A stretch of DNA of 17,994 nt. It comes from Hallerella sp964501065 (lineage in GTDB: Bacteria > Fibrobacterota > Fibrobacteria > Fibrobacterales > Fibrobacteraceae). The stretch lies in the NCBI GenBank assembly GCA_964501065.1, contig CAZCRF010000052.1:1-17994 (forward strand). The letters are read 5' to 3'. Position 1 is the stretch's first letter; each line of letters opens with the position of its first letter. The notes beneath the pieces are model-generated. The model was given only the letters and a program-made list of their open reading frames with translations, searched no databases and was not told where the DNA came from. Positions 1 to 7,252 of the stretch are shown here, one piece after another. Made by a program: the position numbers and the translations under genes.

Positions 1-42
1 ACGGCGAGTTCTCCGGACCCTTTTGATTTTACAGAAAGAAAT

Positions 43-612
43 TTACACATTCTTCTTGAACTCTGAGAGTGTTGCTGCGAAATCTTTTGATTTCAAAAAA
101 TCAACATTCCGTTCCGCAGCGCGAAGCCTCTGCCTCAAGACTTCAAAGGGGCTGTTTTCAAATTTTTGAGTCAGCGAAGACACTGCATCGACGACGTCCT
201 TGCTCATCTTTTTCAAGACAGATTCCGAGATTAAATCCTCGAATTTCACTTTGATTGCCTTCGAGAGGTTTTCGAAAAAAGTCTTTCGAAGCTTCTGCGG
301 ATTTTTGAAGCCGAATATCGCAGAACGTTTTTCCGCTTGCGCCCGCTTATACTCCCTTTCCGCTCGAACCGCTTCCTCCTTTTGGCAAAAAACATCATAC
401 GCAGATTTCTTCGCTTTATCGGAAAGGGTTTCATATGCCGTTTGAATTTCAATAAAACGGGAGCTGTCACCATCGCATTTGTCTGGATGGAATTTCTTTG
501 CCAAACGCCGATACGCCCGACCGATTTCACCGAAATCATCCGTCCGGGAAAGTCCCAAAACGGAATAATAAGAAAACGGGTCGCCTTTAAAATTTTTCTT
601 CATCTTAGACAT
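43..612 (-). CDS. J-domain (DnaJ-like) co-chaperone, small
   Basis: A 189-aa protein with a clear N-terminal J domain at about residues 13-76. The family's essential HPD tripeptide is at 42-44, preceded by the basic helix II (RAYRRLAKKF) and followed by the conserved helix III. There is no G/F region, zinc-finger or DnaJ C-terminal domain, so it is a type III J protein that probably recruits a DnaK-type Hsp70 to a specific client. The rest (77-189) is highly charged and helical, without a recognised domain. The start chosen at 612 overlaps the end of the upstream AAA+ gene by 8 bases. A second ATG at 603 is possible, and neither has a convincing ribosome binding site, which fits translational coupling. 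Linkage to an ATPase suggests the two act on the same client or complex (inference). It is the last gene visible on this side; bases 1-42 hold nothing recognisable. Confidence 0.9.
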   Translation of the reverse strand: MSKMKKNFKGDPFSYYSVLGLSRTDDFGEIGRAYRRLAKKFHPDKCDGDSSRFIEIQTAYETLSDKAKKSAYDVFCQKEEAVRAEREYKRAQAEKRSAIFGFKNPQKLRKTFFENLSKAIKVKFEDLISESVLKKMSKDVVDAVSSLTQKFENSPFEVLRQRLRAAERNVDFLKSKDFAATLSEFKKNV

Positions 613-2230
613 CTGGATTCACGTGTTTGTCAATTTTTTCCCACAATTGCTCCGCATCCAGCTTCCCGGAGTTCATTTCCGCACGAAACTCCTTCACGCT
701 AGCGACGACAATCGCCTTGTCTGAATCCTCTACAAATGGCGTTTCATTTTCGTGAATCAGCGAAGAATTGTAGGAGTCCACATTTTCTGCAATTTCCTTG
801 TATTCACCCAAAAGATTTTCCACCTCTCGCTTGTACAAATTGCGAACTTTATCCGTCACCGGTTTGCAATCCCCCTCTTTATACCGCGGTTTGAAAGTGG
901 CTTTCAAAGTTTTGCTATAACCTCCGGAGTAATAATGGCCATCCACATACACAGAATCCGCCAAATTTATCGTAATCGAACAAGCAGTTTTCCCGTTGAA
1001 ATTGCATGTCAAGTAATCTATCTTATTCCCATTTTCATCGACAGGATGAAAATCATCCTTCGTTTTCAAACGACTAAAGTCAATAAAAATATTTTTCGAC
1101 ACCAAGTGATAGTTGCGGCGATAATCATAATGATTCTGCTGCAATTCTGGATATTCTTTTTGCAACAAGTGAACAAAGTATTTTCCCCCTTGAATTTCGT
1201 CCGTCGATTCATAAACATCTGCATTGTAAAAGAATGTATCTTCAATATCACGCTCCAAATCTTTCCTCTTCTCGTCCCATTGGCTGTATTCTTCCGAATG
1301 ATACGGGCAAAACTCTCGAACGGATTCTTCAACCATTTTCGCCAAATCCTCCTTTTCTTCAAACTTTTCCCAAAGACAATTTTTCAAAATCAGCACGTCA
1401 ACAGGCTTAACTGCATCCCTGTCACAAAGAATGGCGGCGGTTTTTAAAATCTGCATCATTTTTTGCCAACGACGGTCGGAAATATAAACCTTTTCCCCAT
1501 TATCTTTTTTTGCCTGATTGTATTCGTCAATCTTCACCCGGATAGCGTGAATGATGTTCAACGCTTCTTCAGAAATATCGGCGGCTTGCGAAAGTTCCAA
1601 AATATTCTTCCACTCCGCATCCGTCAAAACAAGTCCTTTTTCCACATCAATTCTATCCGCCACATCCCCATTTTTCAGCATTTCTTCAAAATGCTCGCGT
1701 TCCTGCAAAGGAAAAACGGGAAGACGCATCACAAAGCGGTCATACAAGGCGGCCAATCCTTGATTATCCTCGGGAATTTCATTGCTCGCAGCGACGATAC
1801 CCTTCAACGGAACTTTCTCCACCTCATTCCCATTTGAAAATTTACGTTCATTGATAATGGTCAAAAGGGTGTTTAAAATAGCGGGGCTGCTTTTCCAAAT
1901 TTCATCTAAAAAGGCGACATCTGCCGTTGGCAAAAAGCCTTCCGTTTTGCGAATATAGCGGTCGTTTTTCAATTCCTTGATGCTGACCGGTCCAAAAACG
2001 TCTTCCGGCGTACTGAATCGATTCATCAAGTATTCAAAGAATTTGGCGTTTTCAAATGCAGAAGAAATTCGTCTGGCAATTAAACTTTTTGCCGTTCCCG
2101 GAGGACCGTATAAAAACACAGATTGTCCCGAAATGACAGACAGCAGGGATTGCGATAGTATCAAGTCGCGCTCATAGAGACCTTTCGACAATTTGGAAAT
2201 CAATTTTCCCATTTGTTCTTTGTACTGCAT
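605..2230 (-). CDS. MoxR/RavA-type AAA+ ATPase
   Basis: A 541-aa protein. The AAA+ core occupies roughly residues 20-260: Walker A GPPGTAKS (42-49), Walker B VAFLDE (105-110), sensor 1 Asn in AASNE (about 150), arginine finger in LYDRF (about 165) and a sensor 2 arginine in SDRRW (about 252). The order and spacing match the MoxR family, RavA branch, which remodels or inserts cofactors into protein complexes. The C-terminal about 280 residues contain a helical part and then a beta-rich stretch around the motif TCNFNGKTACS, which I do not recognise; this need not match the E. coli RavA LARA domain. The ATG at 2230 is preferred over a TTG two codons upstream because AAAGGA lies 7 bases before it. 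The usual von Willebrand A partner (ViaA/CoxE type) is not visible in the window; the partner gene here is a J protein overlapping by 8 bases. Confidence 0.9.
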   Translation of the reverse strand: MQYKEQMGKLISKLSKGLYERDLILSQSLLSVISGQSVFLYGPPGTAKSLIARRISSAFENAKFFEYLMNRFSTPEDVFGPVSIKELKNDRYIRKTEGFLPTADVAFLDEIWKSSPAILNTLLTIINERKFSNGNEVEKVPLKGIVAASNEIPEDNQGLAALYDRFVMRLPVFPLQEREHFEEMLKNGDVADRIDVEKGLVLTDAEWKNILELSQAADISEEALNIIHAIRVKIDEYNQAKKDNGEKVYISDRRWQKMMQILKTAAILCDRDAVKPVDVLILKNCLWEKFEEKEDLAKMVEESVREFCPYHSEEYSQWDEKRKDLERDIEDTFFYNADVYESTDEIQGGKYFVHLLQKEYPELQQNHYDYRRNYHLVSKNIFIDFSRLKTKDDFHPVDENGNKIDYLTCNFNGKTACSITINLADSVYVDGHYYSGGYSKTLKATFKPRYKEGDCKPVTDKVRNLYKREVENLLGEYKEIAENVDSYNSSLIHENETPFVEDSDKAIVVASVKEFRAEMNSGKLDAEQLWEKIDKHVNPDV

Positions 2231-2263
2231 TTTCAATTCCTTTATCTTAAACCGTAAATGTTC

Positions 2264-2293
2264 CCCGACGACAGAATAAAACCTGTCGCCGGG
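2264..2293. other. Stem-loop between micro-ORF and AAA+ gene
   Basis: Two 11-base arms (2264-2274 and 2283-2293) pair with a single G-U or mismatch position around an 8-base AT-rich loop. It lies between the stop of the 28-aa ORF and the start of the AAA+ gene. No T-run follows on the minus strand, so it is not a classical terminator. It could be an RNA stability or attenuation element that lowers expression of the ATPase relative to the micro-ORFs (inference). Confidence 0.5.
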
Positions 2294-2304
2294 TGGGTTG
2301 CAAA

Positions 2305-2391
2305 TCAGTCGTTTCCTCGACCTTTACCGGAAGGATTTCCCGTCTTGGACGGATACCCTGCTCCGTTCGGATTATTTTTCGGCTGCGGCAT
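2305..2391 (-). CDS. 28-aa micro-protein, MPQP family copy A
   Basis: A 28-residue ORF starting MPQPKNNPNGAG and ending GRGND, rich in Gly, Pro and Asn and lacking hydrophobic segments. Its ATG shares one base with the stop of the preceding 43-aa ORF (TAATG), and AAAGGAGG lies 9 bases upstream, an almost perfect Shine-Dalgarno. The paralogue at 10584-10682 is identical at 19 of these 28 positions, and 12 of those 19 identical residues are encoded by different synonymous codons. That pattern is expected only if the peptide is translated and under selection. The composition predicts a disordered peptide. Function unknown; I do not recognise a named family with certainty. It is probably co-transcribed with the 43-aa ORF upstream and perhaps the AAA+ ATPase downstream. 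Confidence 0.75.
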   Translation of the reverse strand: MPQPKNNPNGAGYPSKTGNPSGKGRGND

Positions 2392-2522
2392 TATTTATTG
2401 CCTCCTTTGTAAAGAGCGTTGTTAGGATTCTTCTGGTTTGCATGATTATCCATGGCCGCCTTATAGGCTTGGCTATTGGGATTCTTTTGGTTGGCGTGGT
2501 GGTCTAATTGCTTTTGGTTCAT
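2391..2522 (-). CDS. 43-aa micro-protein with two NQKNPN repeats
   Basis: A 43-residue ORF with AAGGAG five bases before its ATG. It consists mainly of two 16-residue units (7-22 and 25-40, period 18) sharing the core HANQKNPN and a later Tyr-Lys pair. Eleven of 16 positions are identical between units, and eight of those eleven use different synonymous codons, so the protein repeat, not the DNA repeat, has been maintained. It is hydrophilic, has no signal peptide or membrane segment, and is rich in Asn, Gln and Lys. The stop overlaps the start of the next micro-ORF (TAATG). Short proteins with NQ-x-NPN-type motifs occur as uncharacterised conserved proteins in other bacteria (from memory, unverified). 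Function unknown. Confidence 0.7.
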   Translation of the reverse strand: MNQKQLDHHANQKNPNSQAYKAAMDNHANQKNPNNALYKGGNK

Positions 2523-2567
2523 TAGTACTCCTTGTAGAAATGTTCGCATCCGAGTGGATACAGAACG

Positions 2568-2596
2568 AATCTAAAAGTTCTGCCTCGCAAATTCAA
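2568..2596 (-). promoter_or_regulatory. Candidate sigma70-type promoter for micro-ORFs
   Basis: On the minus strand TTGAAT (2596-2591) and TAGATT (2573-2568) are separated by exactly 17 bases. Each matches four of six consensus positions. The predicted transcript would start near 2561, giving a leader of about 40 bases before the 43-aa ORF. It lies in the 112-base gap after the 531-aa gene, which otherwise holds nothing I can support. Confidence 0.4.
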
Positions 2597-2634
2597 CTAT
2601 TTCGAGGGCGGATTTTCCCGGTTGTTCATACTTT

Positions 2635-4230
2635 CTAGAATCTTGTCAACTTTTCCATTTTTTGCAACTCCGATTCAATCTTTTGAAATGCCGGCTGCCA
2701 ACTGGAGAAAAGGTCATTCAACTGATTCAGCCATTGGATGTTCCGTTCAAAATCGGGAATCGTGATGAATTTCACAATCTTAGAATGCCTGCAAATATCC
2801 CCCAATATACTGTAGAATCGAAAAACGAATTCCTCTTTATTTTCTTCTCTGCTTAAATACTTCCCCTTTACAATGCCAAACCTGTCCGAAATTTTTTGAC
2901 ACCCGGACAAGATTCCATCCGGATAGAGGAGTCTTTCCACCAGCCCAAACAAAACGAGAATCTCTGAAAAATTTCCGTCCAAATTGACTTTGTTCCATTC
3001 AAAATCCATTATTTTTTTTTCAGCTTCCGAATGAATTGCTTTTTTTAATGACTCCACATATTCAAGAATTCTTTGAGGGTTTTCTTTAAAGTGACTATTC
3101 CAAAAATCCGCCTTTTGAGAATAAGTCAAAATGCATCCCATGCAAAAGGCGAACAATCGGTGTTTTTCATCCTTCAATTTATCCAATGGGAATTCCACCC
3201 AATCCAAAAAAGAATAGTTTGTTCGAGCCTTTTCCAAAACAATTTTTTTATCCAGAGCTTTTGTCTTGCACTCATTCTCTAAATGCGGCAATGAACGAAA
3301 AATCGGAAGTAAAGCCGGTATCGCCATTTTAAATCCGAAAAATAGTTTCCTTCTTCCCCAATCATCCCCCACGTTTATTTCCGGAAACTTGACCGGATCG
3401 TGCTGTAGGCTTGTTTTCAAAGCCCTAATCTTTGAAGACAACGGCTCGGGCAGTTCAGATTCTGACGTTACCTCTCCAAACGTGACAGGATAACAGTGAA
3501 TCTTATTCAAACGTCCCAATAACCACAATTTCTTAAAAAAGGGAAGATGAGGTTTTTCCCTTTCCACAACACATGAGCAAATAGACCTTTTGAAATATTC
3601 ATTCATCTCCTCTTTCATCAAATAATATGGCGAAAAGAAACAAAGACAGTCTTCAAAAAATTGAATGGAATTTTCTTCCGAAAAAGGCTTTTGCAATTCT
3701 CCCTTTAATTTTTTCAAAGGTTCTTTCTCAAGTTGTAGGAAATCTATGGCGTTCGTGTCAATTAAATTCAAAAAACAGAGCAAGATTGTCTGTTCATCTT
3801 TCTTTTGGCTCTCACAAAGTTGCGCAAAGTGAGCCACGGAATAAGCGTATGCAAATTCAGATTCCAAGCCTTTTGTCCATTTTTCCACATCCAACTTCGG
3901 CAATCGTTTTCCCGATTCCTTTTCGCACAATGTTGAAATTTTTTCATTGGATTTTACCTTCAAATTTTTAACACACTCACCGTATTCTCGCTTTCTCTCC
4001 TTTGGCAGACCTCCCATCTCTTCCGCCATTTCAAAAGGAATCCTTGCGATGTTGAACGGAGTCCATTTTTTACCATCATACAGCGACTTGATGCGTTTGG
4101 AAAAGTACACGGCAAAATCATGATGCGGATATTCTTCAATTGCCGAGGAATCGTTTTCCAAAGCATCTTGAAACTGTAACATTCTTTCCAAAGCTTCAAA
4201 AAAGTTCCTGTCCTGTTTCTCGGTACTCAC
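2635..4230 (-). CDS. Uncharacterised 531-aa cytosolic protein
   Basis: The reading frame is open further upstream, but the likely start is the GTG at 4230. It is preceded by a G-rich ribosome binding sequence (GGGGGAGGG) and overlaps the TGA of the upstream membrane-protein gene as GTGA, the same coupling style as the neighbouring gene. The upstream extension would be a frame shadow over the membrane-protein gene. The protein has no signal peptide or transmembrane helix and is largely helical, with many Lys, Glu, Phe and Leu residues. Cysteines are scattered (for example an SICSC cluster) without a metal-site pattern. I searched by eye for nucleotide-binding loops, a MIDAS DxSxS motif, HD and protease signatures and found none, so it is not an obvious ViaA-type partner for the nearby AAA+ ATPase. 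It is the last gene of the nine-gene operon. Function unknown. Confidence 0.8.
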   Translation of the reverse strand: MSTEKQDRNFFEALERMLQFQDALENDSSAIEEYPHHDFAVYFSKRIKSLYDGKKWTPFNIARIPFEMAEEMGGLPKERKREYGECVKNLKVKSNEKISTLCEKESGKRLPKLDVEKWTKGLESEFAYAYSVAHFAQLCESQKKDEQTILLCFLNLIDTNAIDFLQLEKEPLKKLKGELQKPFSEENSIQFFEDCLCFFSPYYLMKEEMNEYFKRSICSCVVEREKPHLPFFKKLWLLGRLNKIHCYPVTFGEVTSESELPEPLSSKIRALKTSLQHDPVKFPEINVGDDWGRRKLFFGFKMAIPALLPIFRSLPHLENECKTKALDKKIVLEKARTNYSFLDWVEFPLDKLKDEKHRLFAFCMGCILTYSQKADFWNSHFKENPQRILEYVESLKKAIHSEAEKKIMDFEWNKVNLDGNFSEILVLFGLVERLLYPDGILSGCQKISDRFGIVKGKYLSREENKEEFVFRFYSILGDICRHSKIVKFITIPDFERNIQWLNQLNDLFSSWQPAFQKIESELQKMEKLTRF

Positions 4231-4616
4231 CCCTCCCCCACCTTCTTGATGACCGCCACGACAAACACCAAAATCCCGAGAACAATCACGACCAGCGGAA
4301 AATAAATTTCCATCGTCCCCGACAAGAGCCCTTTCACAAAACATCCCACCCAGCAAAGGAGCAGCGTGCAAAGAATCCCGGCCGCCGAATAAAAGACCCT
4401 CGGCAAGTTCCCGTGCCAGATTCGCCTCAAGAACTTTTCTCCCGCCCAAGTCAAGAATTTCCCTTCGACGAACAACAGCACGGCGTCATACAAAAAATTT
4501 CCCGTCGCCAATTCCACAGCCAACAAGGCGTCGGCAACATAGGCGCAAACGATTCCCGGAGCAAAGCCGCAAAACCATTGCCCGGCGATTTTCAAAATAC
4601 GTTCCATCGCATTCAT
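4227..4616 (-). CDS. Small four-helix inner-membrane protein
   Basis: A 129-aa protein starting MNAMERILK, with the start at 4616 overlapping the previous stop as ATGA and AAGGAG lying 8 bases upstream. A longer in-frame ORF reaches 4883 but its N-terminal part is a shadow of the neighbouring gene. Hydrophobic segments lie at roughly residues 15-38, 42-58, 73-97 and 103-124, the last being the strongest (VVIVLGILVFVVAVI). The protein ends in a short basic tail, KKVGEG. No family recognised. Its position between two cytosolic proteins in a coupled operon suggests that it anchors them at the inner membrane (inference). Confidence 0.75.
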   Translation of the reverse strand: MNAMERILKIAGQWFCGFAPGIVCAYVADALLAVELATGNFLYDAVLLFVEGKFLTWAGEKFLRRIWHGNLPRVFYSAAGILCTLLLCWVGCFVKGLLSGTMEIYFPLVVIVLGILVFVVAVIKKVGEG

Positions 4617-5089
4617 CCCTTCTTCTCCTTCAAAATTTCCTTGTCGAACAACCGCGAAGCCTTCCGCATCAAGGCTCGCAAATTCCCGTGCAGCACCGTC
4701 GAATTTTCCGGGAGCGGGTTCACCATGAACAGGGAATCGGCCTTCCCGAACTTCTCCTGCATTGCAGAATACAAATCCTCCATTTTCTCGAAGTCCCCGT
4801 CGGAGCCTTTGTCTTTCAAAATGCGCTTTCGCGCCGCCTTGTAGGATTCGACGGATTTCTCGTCGACGCATTTCTCGACACAATAATTGAATCCGAACCT
4901 CTCGCCGATGTTCAGCTTTCCGAGAGCGTCTGGATTGCAGTCCGCGTCACGGGCGGCATCGTTCTTCGCCTTGCCGCTATTGCCCACCTTCTTTCGACGG
5001 TCCCGGATTTCCTTTTTGCAAAGTTCTATCAAGGCGTCGATTTTCTCGATGACTTCCTTGCCGGATTCGCTATTCGTTGAGCTTTTCAT
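4613..5089 (-). CDS. Uncharacterised 158-aa hydrophilic protein
   Basis: A 158-aa protein with no signal peptide and no membrane segment, very rich in Lys, Glu, Asp and Arg and mostly helical. A CVEKC pair (CxxxC) lies near residue 70. The C-terminus is strongly basic (KEILKEKKG). The start at 5089 overlaps the end of the upstream secreted-protein gene by 20 bases, and no good ribosome binding site is visible, so translation is probably coupled. Its stop overlaps the next start (ATGA). Function unknown; probably a soluble component working with the membrane protein encoded next. Confidence 0.75.
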   Translation of the reverse strand: MKSSTNSESGKEVIEKIDALIELCKKEIRDRRKKVGNSGKAKNDAARDADCNPDALGKLNIGERFGFNYCVEKCVDEKSVESYKAARKRILKDKGSDGDFEKMEDLYSAMQEKFGKADSLFMVNPLPENSTVLHGNLRALMRKASRLFDKEILKEKKG

Positions 5090-5471
5090 TGGCGATTTCC
5101 AGGGCGACCTTGACCAGGGCTTTCAACAACTTTCCATCCGAACTCACTTTGCCTTTTTTTTCCAGACACTTCTGGTACTTCTTTTCGTCCTTTTCCAAGG
5201 CACCCTTTTCCAAGGCACCCTTTTCCGCGGCCTCGTTCAACTTTTTGTCGTCGCCGTCGTATGTGCAGGCGAGACTCCCGACGAAGCAGGCGCAGGCTTC
5301 GACCTTCTGCTCGTAGGCGTTTTGACTCATGTAATTCGCGTTCCCGACACATTCCGTCATCTGTTTGAATTCCATTTCGCGGCTGAAGCGTTTTTCCGTG
5401 CAGTCCCCCCAAGCGTGGGAAAGGGTCGCGGCGACAAGGGAAATTCCGGCAATCTTGAAAATCGGATTCAT
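5070..5471 (-). CDS. Secreted six-cysteine protein, 133 aa
   Basis: The chosen start at 5471 has AAAGGAG seven bases upstream and gives a standard signal peptide (MNPIFKIAGISLVAATLSHA) with cleavage likely after Ala20. A longer frame to 5510 lacks such a signal. The mature part has six cysteines (24, 41, 60, 62, 69, 102), including a CxC, which suggests disulfides in the periplasm or on the cell surface. Residues about 80-100 contain a tandem pentapeptide repeat (EKGAL twice) arising from a 15-bp DNA duplication, within a Lys/Glu-rich helical tail. No family recognised. It sits between a doubly anchored lipoprotein and a cytosolic protein of the same operon. Confidence 0.8.
   Translation of the reverse strand: MNPIFKIAGISLVAATLSHAWGDCTEKRFSREMEFKQMTECVGNANYMSQNAYEQKVEACACFVGSLACTYDGDDKKLNEAAEKGALEKGALEKDEKKYQKCLEKKGKVSSDGKLLKALVKVALEIANEKLNE
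5191..5220. repeat. Tandem 15-bp direct repeat inside a CDS
   Basis: Two exact 15-base copies (5191-5205 and 5206-5220) are followed by six more bases of the unit. Being a multiple of three, gain or loss of a copy changes the secreted Cys-rich protein by five residues without a frameshift. It looks recent because the copies are identical. Confidence 0.85.
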
Positions 5472-5496
5472 GAAGCAACTCCTTTTGAAAAAGATT

Positions 5497-5988
5497 TTAC
5501 AGCAAGACAATCAACAAGACGATGGCCGCCACCGTAGAGACGCCGCCCCAGATGTAGGGAACAATCGACGGTTTGACCACCTGGTCCTTCGGAACTTTAT
5601 TCTCCATCGGTACGAAAACGGAATCCCCTATCTCGTGCCAAGCTTCGGCCTCTTCCAAAGTCAAGGATTCGTAGCTGACGGCAATCCCCGAATAATCGCA
5701 AAAGCTCGCATTCGTCGTATTGTTCACCGTCTGTTCCATCTTGATGTCGATGACGTTCTTGATTTTCCCGTTCGAAAGGCTCGCGGATTTCAAGAAGGCG
5801 ATTTCGGAGCAGTGCCCCGGGCTGGTCCAAAAAACGGGGCCGATGATCTTCGCGCGCTCCGCGCCGTAGGCGACGAGATTCTGCCTATCGTGGTAGGCGA
5901 CTTCCCTGTCGTGATAGTCCGTCCGCGTCATGGAACACGACGCAAGCAACATCGCGGAAAACATCAGGGGAAATTTATAGAACTTCAT
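5497..5988 (-). CDS. Lipoprotein with C-terminal membrane helix (163 aa)
   Basis: The N-terminus is a lipoprotein signal with lipobox LASC (Cys18, followed by Ser-Met, compatible with outer-membrane sorting). GAGG lies six bases before the ATG at 5988. The mature region has a short internal repeat (YHDREVAYHDRQ), then a mixed alpha/beta middle with two cysteines. A strong hydrophobic helix runs from about residue 142 to the very end (AAIVLLIVLL). A protein lipidated at one end and membrane-spanning at the other is unusual; the same layout occurs in the first gene of this operon (9521-9997), although the sequences are not obviously similar. I recognise no family. It starts nine bases after the GLUG lipoprotein gene. 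Confidence 0.85.
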   Translation of the reverse strand: MKFYKFPLMFSAMLLASCSMTRTDYHDREVAYHDRQNLVAYGAERAKIIGPVFWTSPGHCSEIAFLKSASLSNGKIKNVIDIKMEQTVNNTTNASFCDYSGIAVSYESLTLEEAEAWHEIGDSVFVPMENKVPKDQVVKPSIVPYIWGGVSTVAAIVLLIVLL

Positions 5989-5996
5989 TTACAACC

Positions 5997-7244
5997 TCAC
6001 TTTATTTGCCAGGTGAATGCCGGGTAACCGTCGTTCACGTCGTATCGATAACTCCAATAAGAATCCCCCACCGCAGCGTTGAGAGTCTGGGCGAACGACG
6101 CCGACTTCATGGCGGATGCGGTCTTTTCCTCGGCCTGGTCCGTTTCCGCAGTCCATTCGGAAACCCCGGAATCCGCTTGATAGTAGCAGTTCGTGCACTT
6201 GGTGTAAGAGGTCACCGCATAGATGTAGTTCGAACCCCGGACCGGCGAAAGGCTGTAGCAGGCGTTCAGCGTGCCGCTCGCCTTGTAACCCGTAACCCCG
6301 GCAGCCCGCGTCGTGCCGTAGACCTTCCCCCGGCTGTAACAATTGGTGAGGGAATCCCCGTTCTGATAACCGATGATGCCGCCGACGTAACCGCCCTTCG
6401 CATAGCCCTTGAAATAGACCCGGTCCATGCTGCCGCGGTTCGCGCGCCCGACGACTCCGCCGACGTAATTGTTCCCGACGATGTAAGAGTTCACGATGCC
6501 GAGATTCTTGATTTGTCCGCCGTTCGTCGTGCCGAAGAATCCGGCGCGGTCCGCACTGGAATTGTTCACGTACACGCCGGAGACCGTGTGCCCGTTGCCG
6601 TCGAAAATGCCGCAGAACAGGTGCTCCAGGGCGTTCGAACCGATGGGAGTCCATTCGCGAAGTTCCGACTCATCGACCAAAAGATTCCCCGCCATGTCGA
6701 CGATGCTGTCAGGATTCAGACGGATGTCCTTCGTCAAGTAGGCGTTGAGGGACGTGTCGCCGATGTTCGTCACTTGATTCGCGAAGTAGGCAAGTTCCTC
6801 CGCCGAGGAGATGACCATGTAATACGCGCCGTTCCGGTACGTCGTCTGGGGAGTCTTCATTTTGCCGTTCCAGATTTCGGACACGGTCGTGTCGGCAAGG
6901 CTCGAAGAGGAGACCGCAAGAACGGAAGAACTGGACGCTGCGGATGACGTTCCGCCGAGGCGTTCCCAGGAATAGCCGGCAGAAGAGTAGGAGCACGCGA
7001 AGTATCCGGATTCGCTGACCACGTAAACCGTCTCGCCGTAATTGTCCGCAGAACAAGCTCCCAATTCATAAACGCTCGAAACGGAAGTTCGCGCCGCGGA
7101 AGAAGAGGAAGCTTCGAAAAATCCGTCGGAAGAAAGCTGCGCGTTCTCCGAGAAGTCCGCCCCGGAAAAGGCGTTCCCATCCGAACAGGCTGCCAAAAGG
7201 GCCGCCCCCGAAGCCAAAAGTATTTCGAGATAAAGTCTTTTCAT
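5997..7244 (-). CDS. GLUG-repeat surface lipoprotein (415 aa)
   Basis: Start at 7244 with GAGG six bases upstream; the frame is open further upstream but lacks a signal there. Lipobox LAAC puts the lipidated Cys at residue 20, followed by SDGNAF, a lead-in shared with the next upstream gene. Two Ser-rich linkers (about 40-50 and 105-125) flank a short Cys-containing segment. A domain from about residue 130 then leads into Gly-rich repeats at about 235-355 with the pattern GYVGGIIGYQNG followed by a hydrophobic/Asn/Cys turn, characteristic of GLUG motifs, which form beta-helical or adhesin-like stacks. It is likely exposed on the outer surface. The C-terminus (DGYPAFTWQ) resembles the end of many GLUG-domain proteins. 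Its role in adhesion or polymer binding is inference. Confidence 0.85.
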   Translation of the reverse strand: MKRLYLEILLASGAALLAACSDGNAFSGADFSENAQLSSDGFFEASSSSAARTSVSSVYELGACSADNYGETVYVVSESGYFACSYSSAGYSWERLGGTSSAASSSSVLAVSSSSLADTTVSEIWNGKMKTPQTTYRNGAYYMVISSAEELAYFANQVTNIGDTSLNAYLTKDIRLNPDSIVDMAGNLLVDESELREWTPIGSNALEHLFCGIFDGNGHTVSGVYVNNSSADRAGFFGTTNGGQIKNLGIVNSYIVGNNYVGGVVGRANRGSMDRVYFKGYAKGGYVGGIIGYQNGDSLTNCYSRGKVYGTTRAAGVTGYKASGTLNACYSLSPVRGSNYIYAVTSYTKCTNCYYQADSGVSEWTAETDQAEEKTASAMKSASFAQTLNAAVGDSYWSYRYDVNDGYPAFTWQIK

Positions 7245-7252
7245 CTTGCGCC

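Noticed and set aside
2597..2629. Ten-codon ORF starting MNNRENPPSK just after the 531-aa gene
   Set aside because: Its end faintly recalls the Asn/Pro-rich tail of the micro-proteins, but it is too short, has no good ribosome binding site and overlaps the candidate promoter.
2635..4230. 531-aa protein as a ViaA/VWA partner of the AAA+ ATPase
   Set aside because: No DxSxS MIDAS motif or recognisable VWA core could be found by eye.
4231..4449. N-terminal extension of the 531-aa gene to an ATG at 4449
   Set aside because: The extension is Gly/Arg-rich shadow sequence over the membrane-protein gene, and GTG at 4230 has a ribosome binding site and GTGA overlap.
5989..6947. Large Arg/His/Val-rich ORFs on both strands opposite the GLUG gene
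   Set aside because: Typical shadow frames of GC-biased coding DNA; the GLUG frame has signal peptide, lipobox and recognisable repeats.
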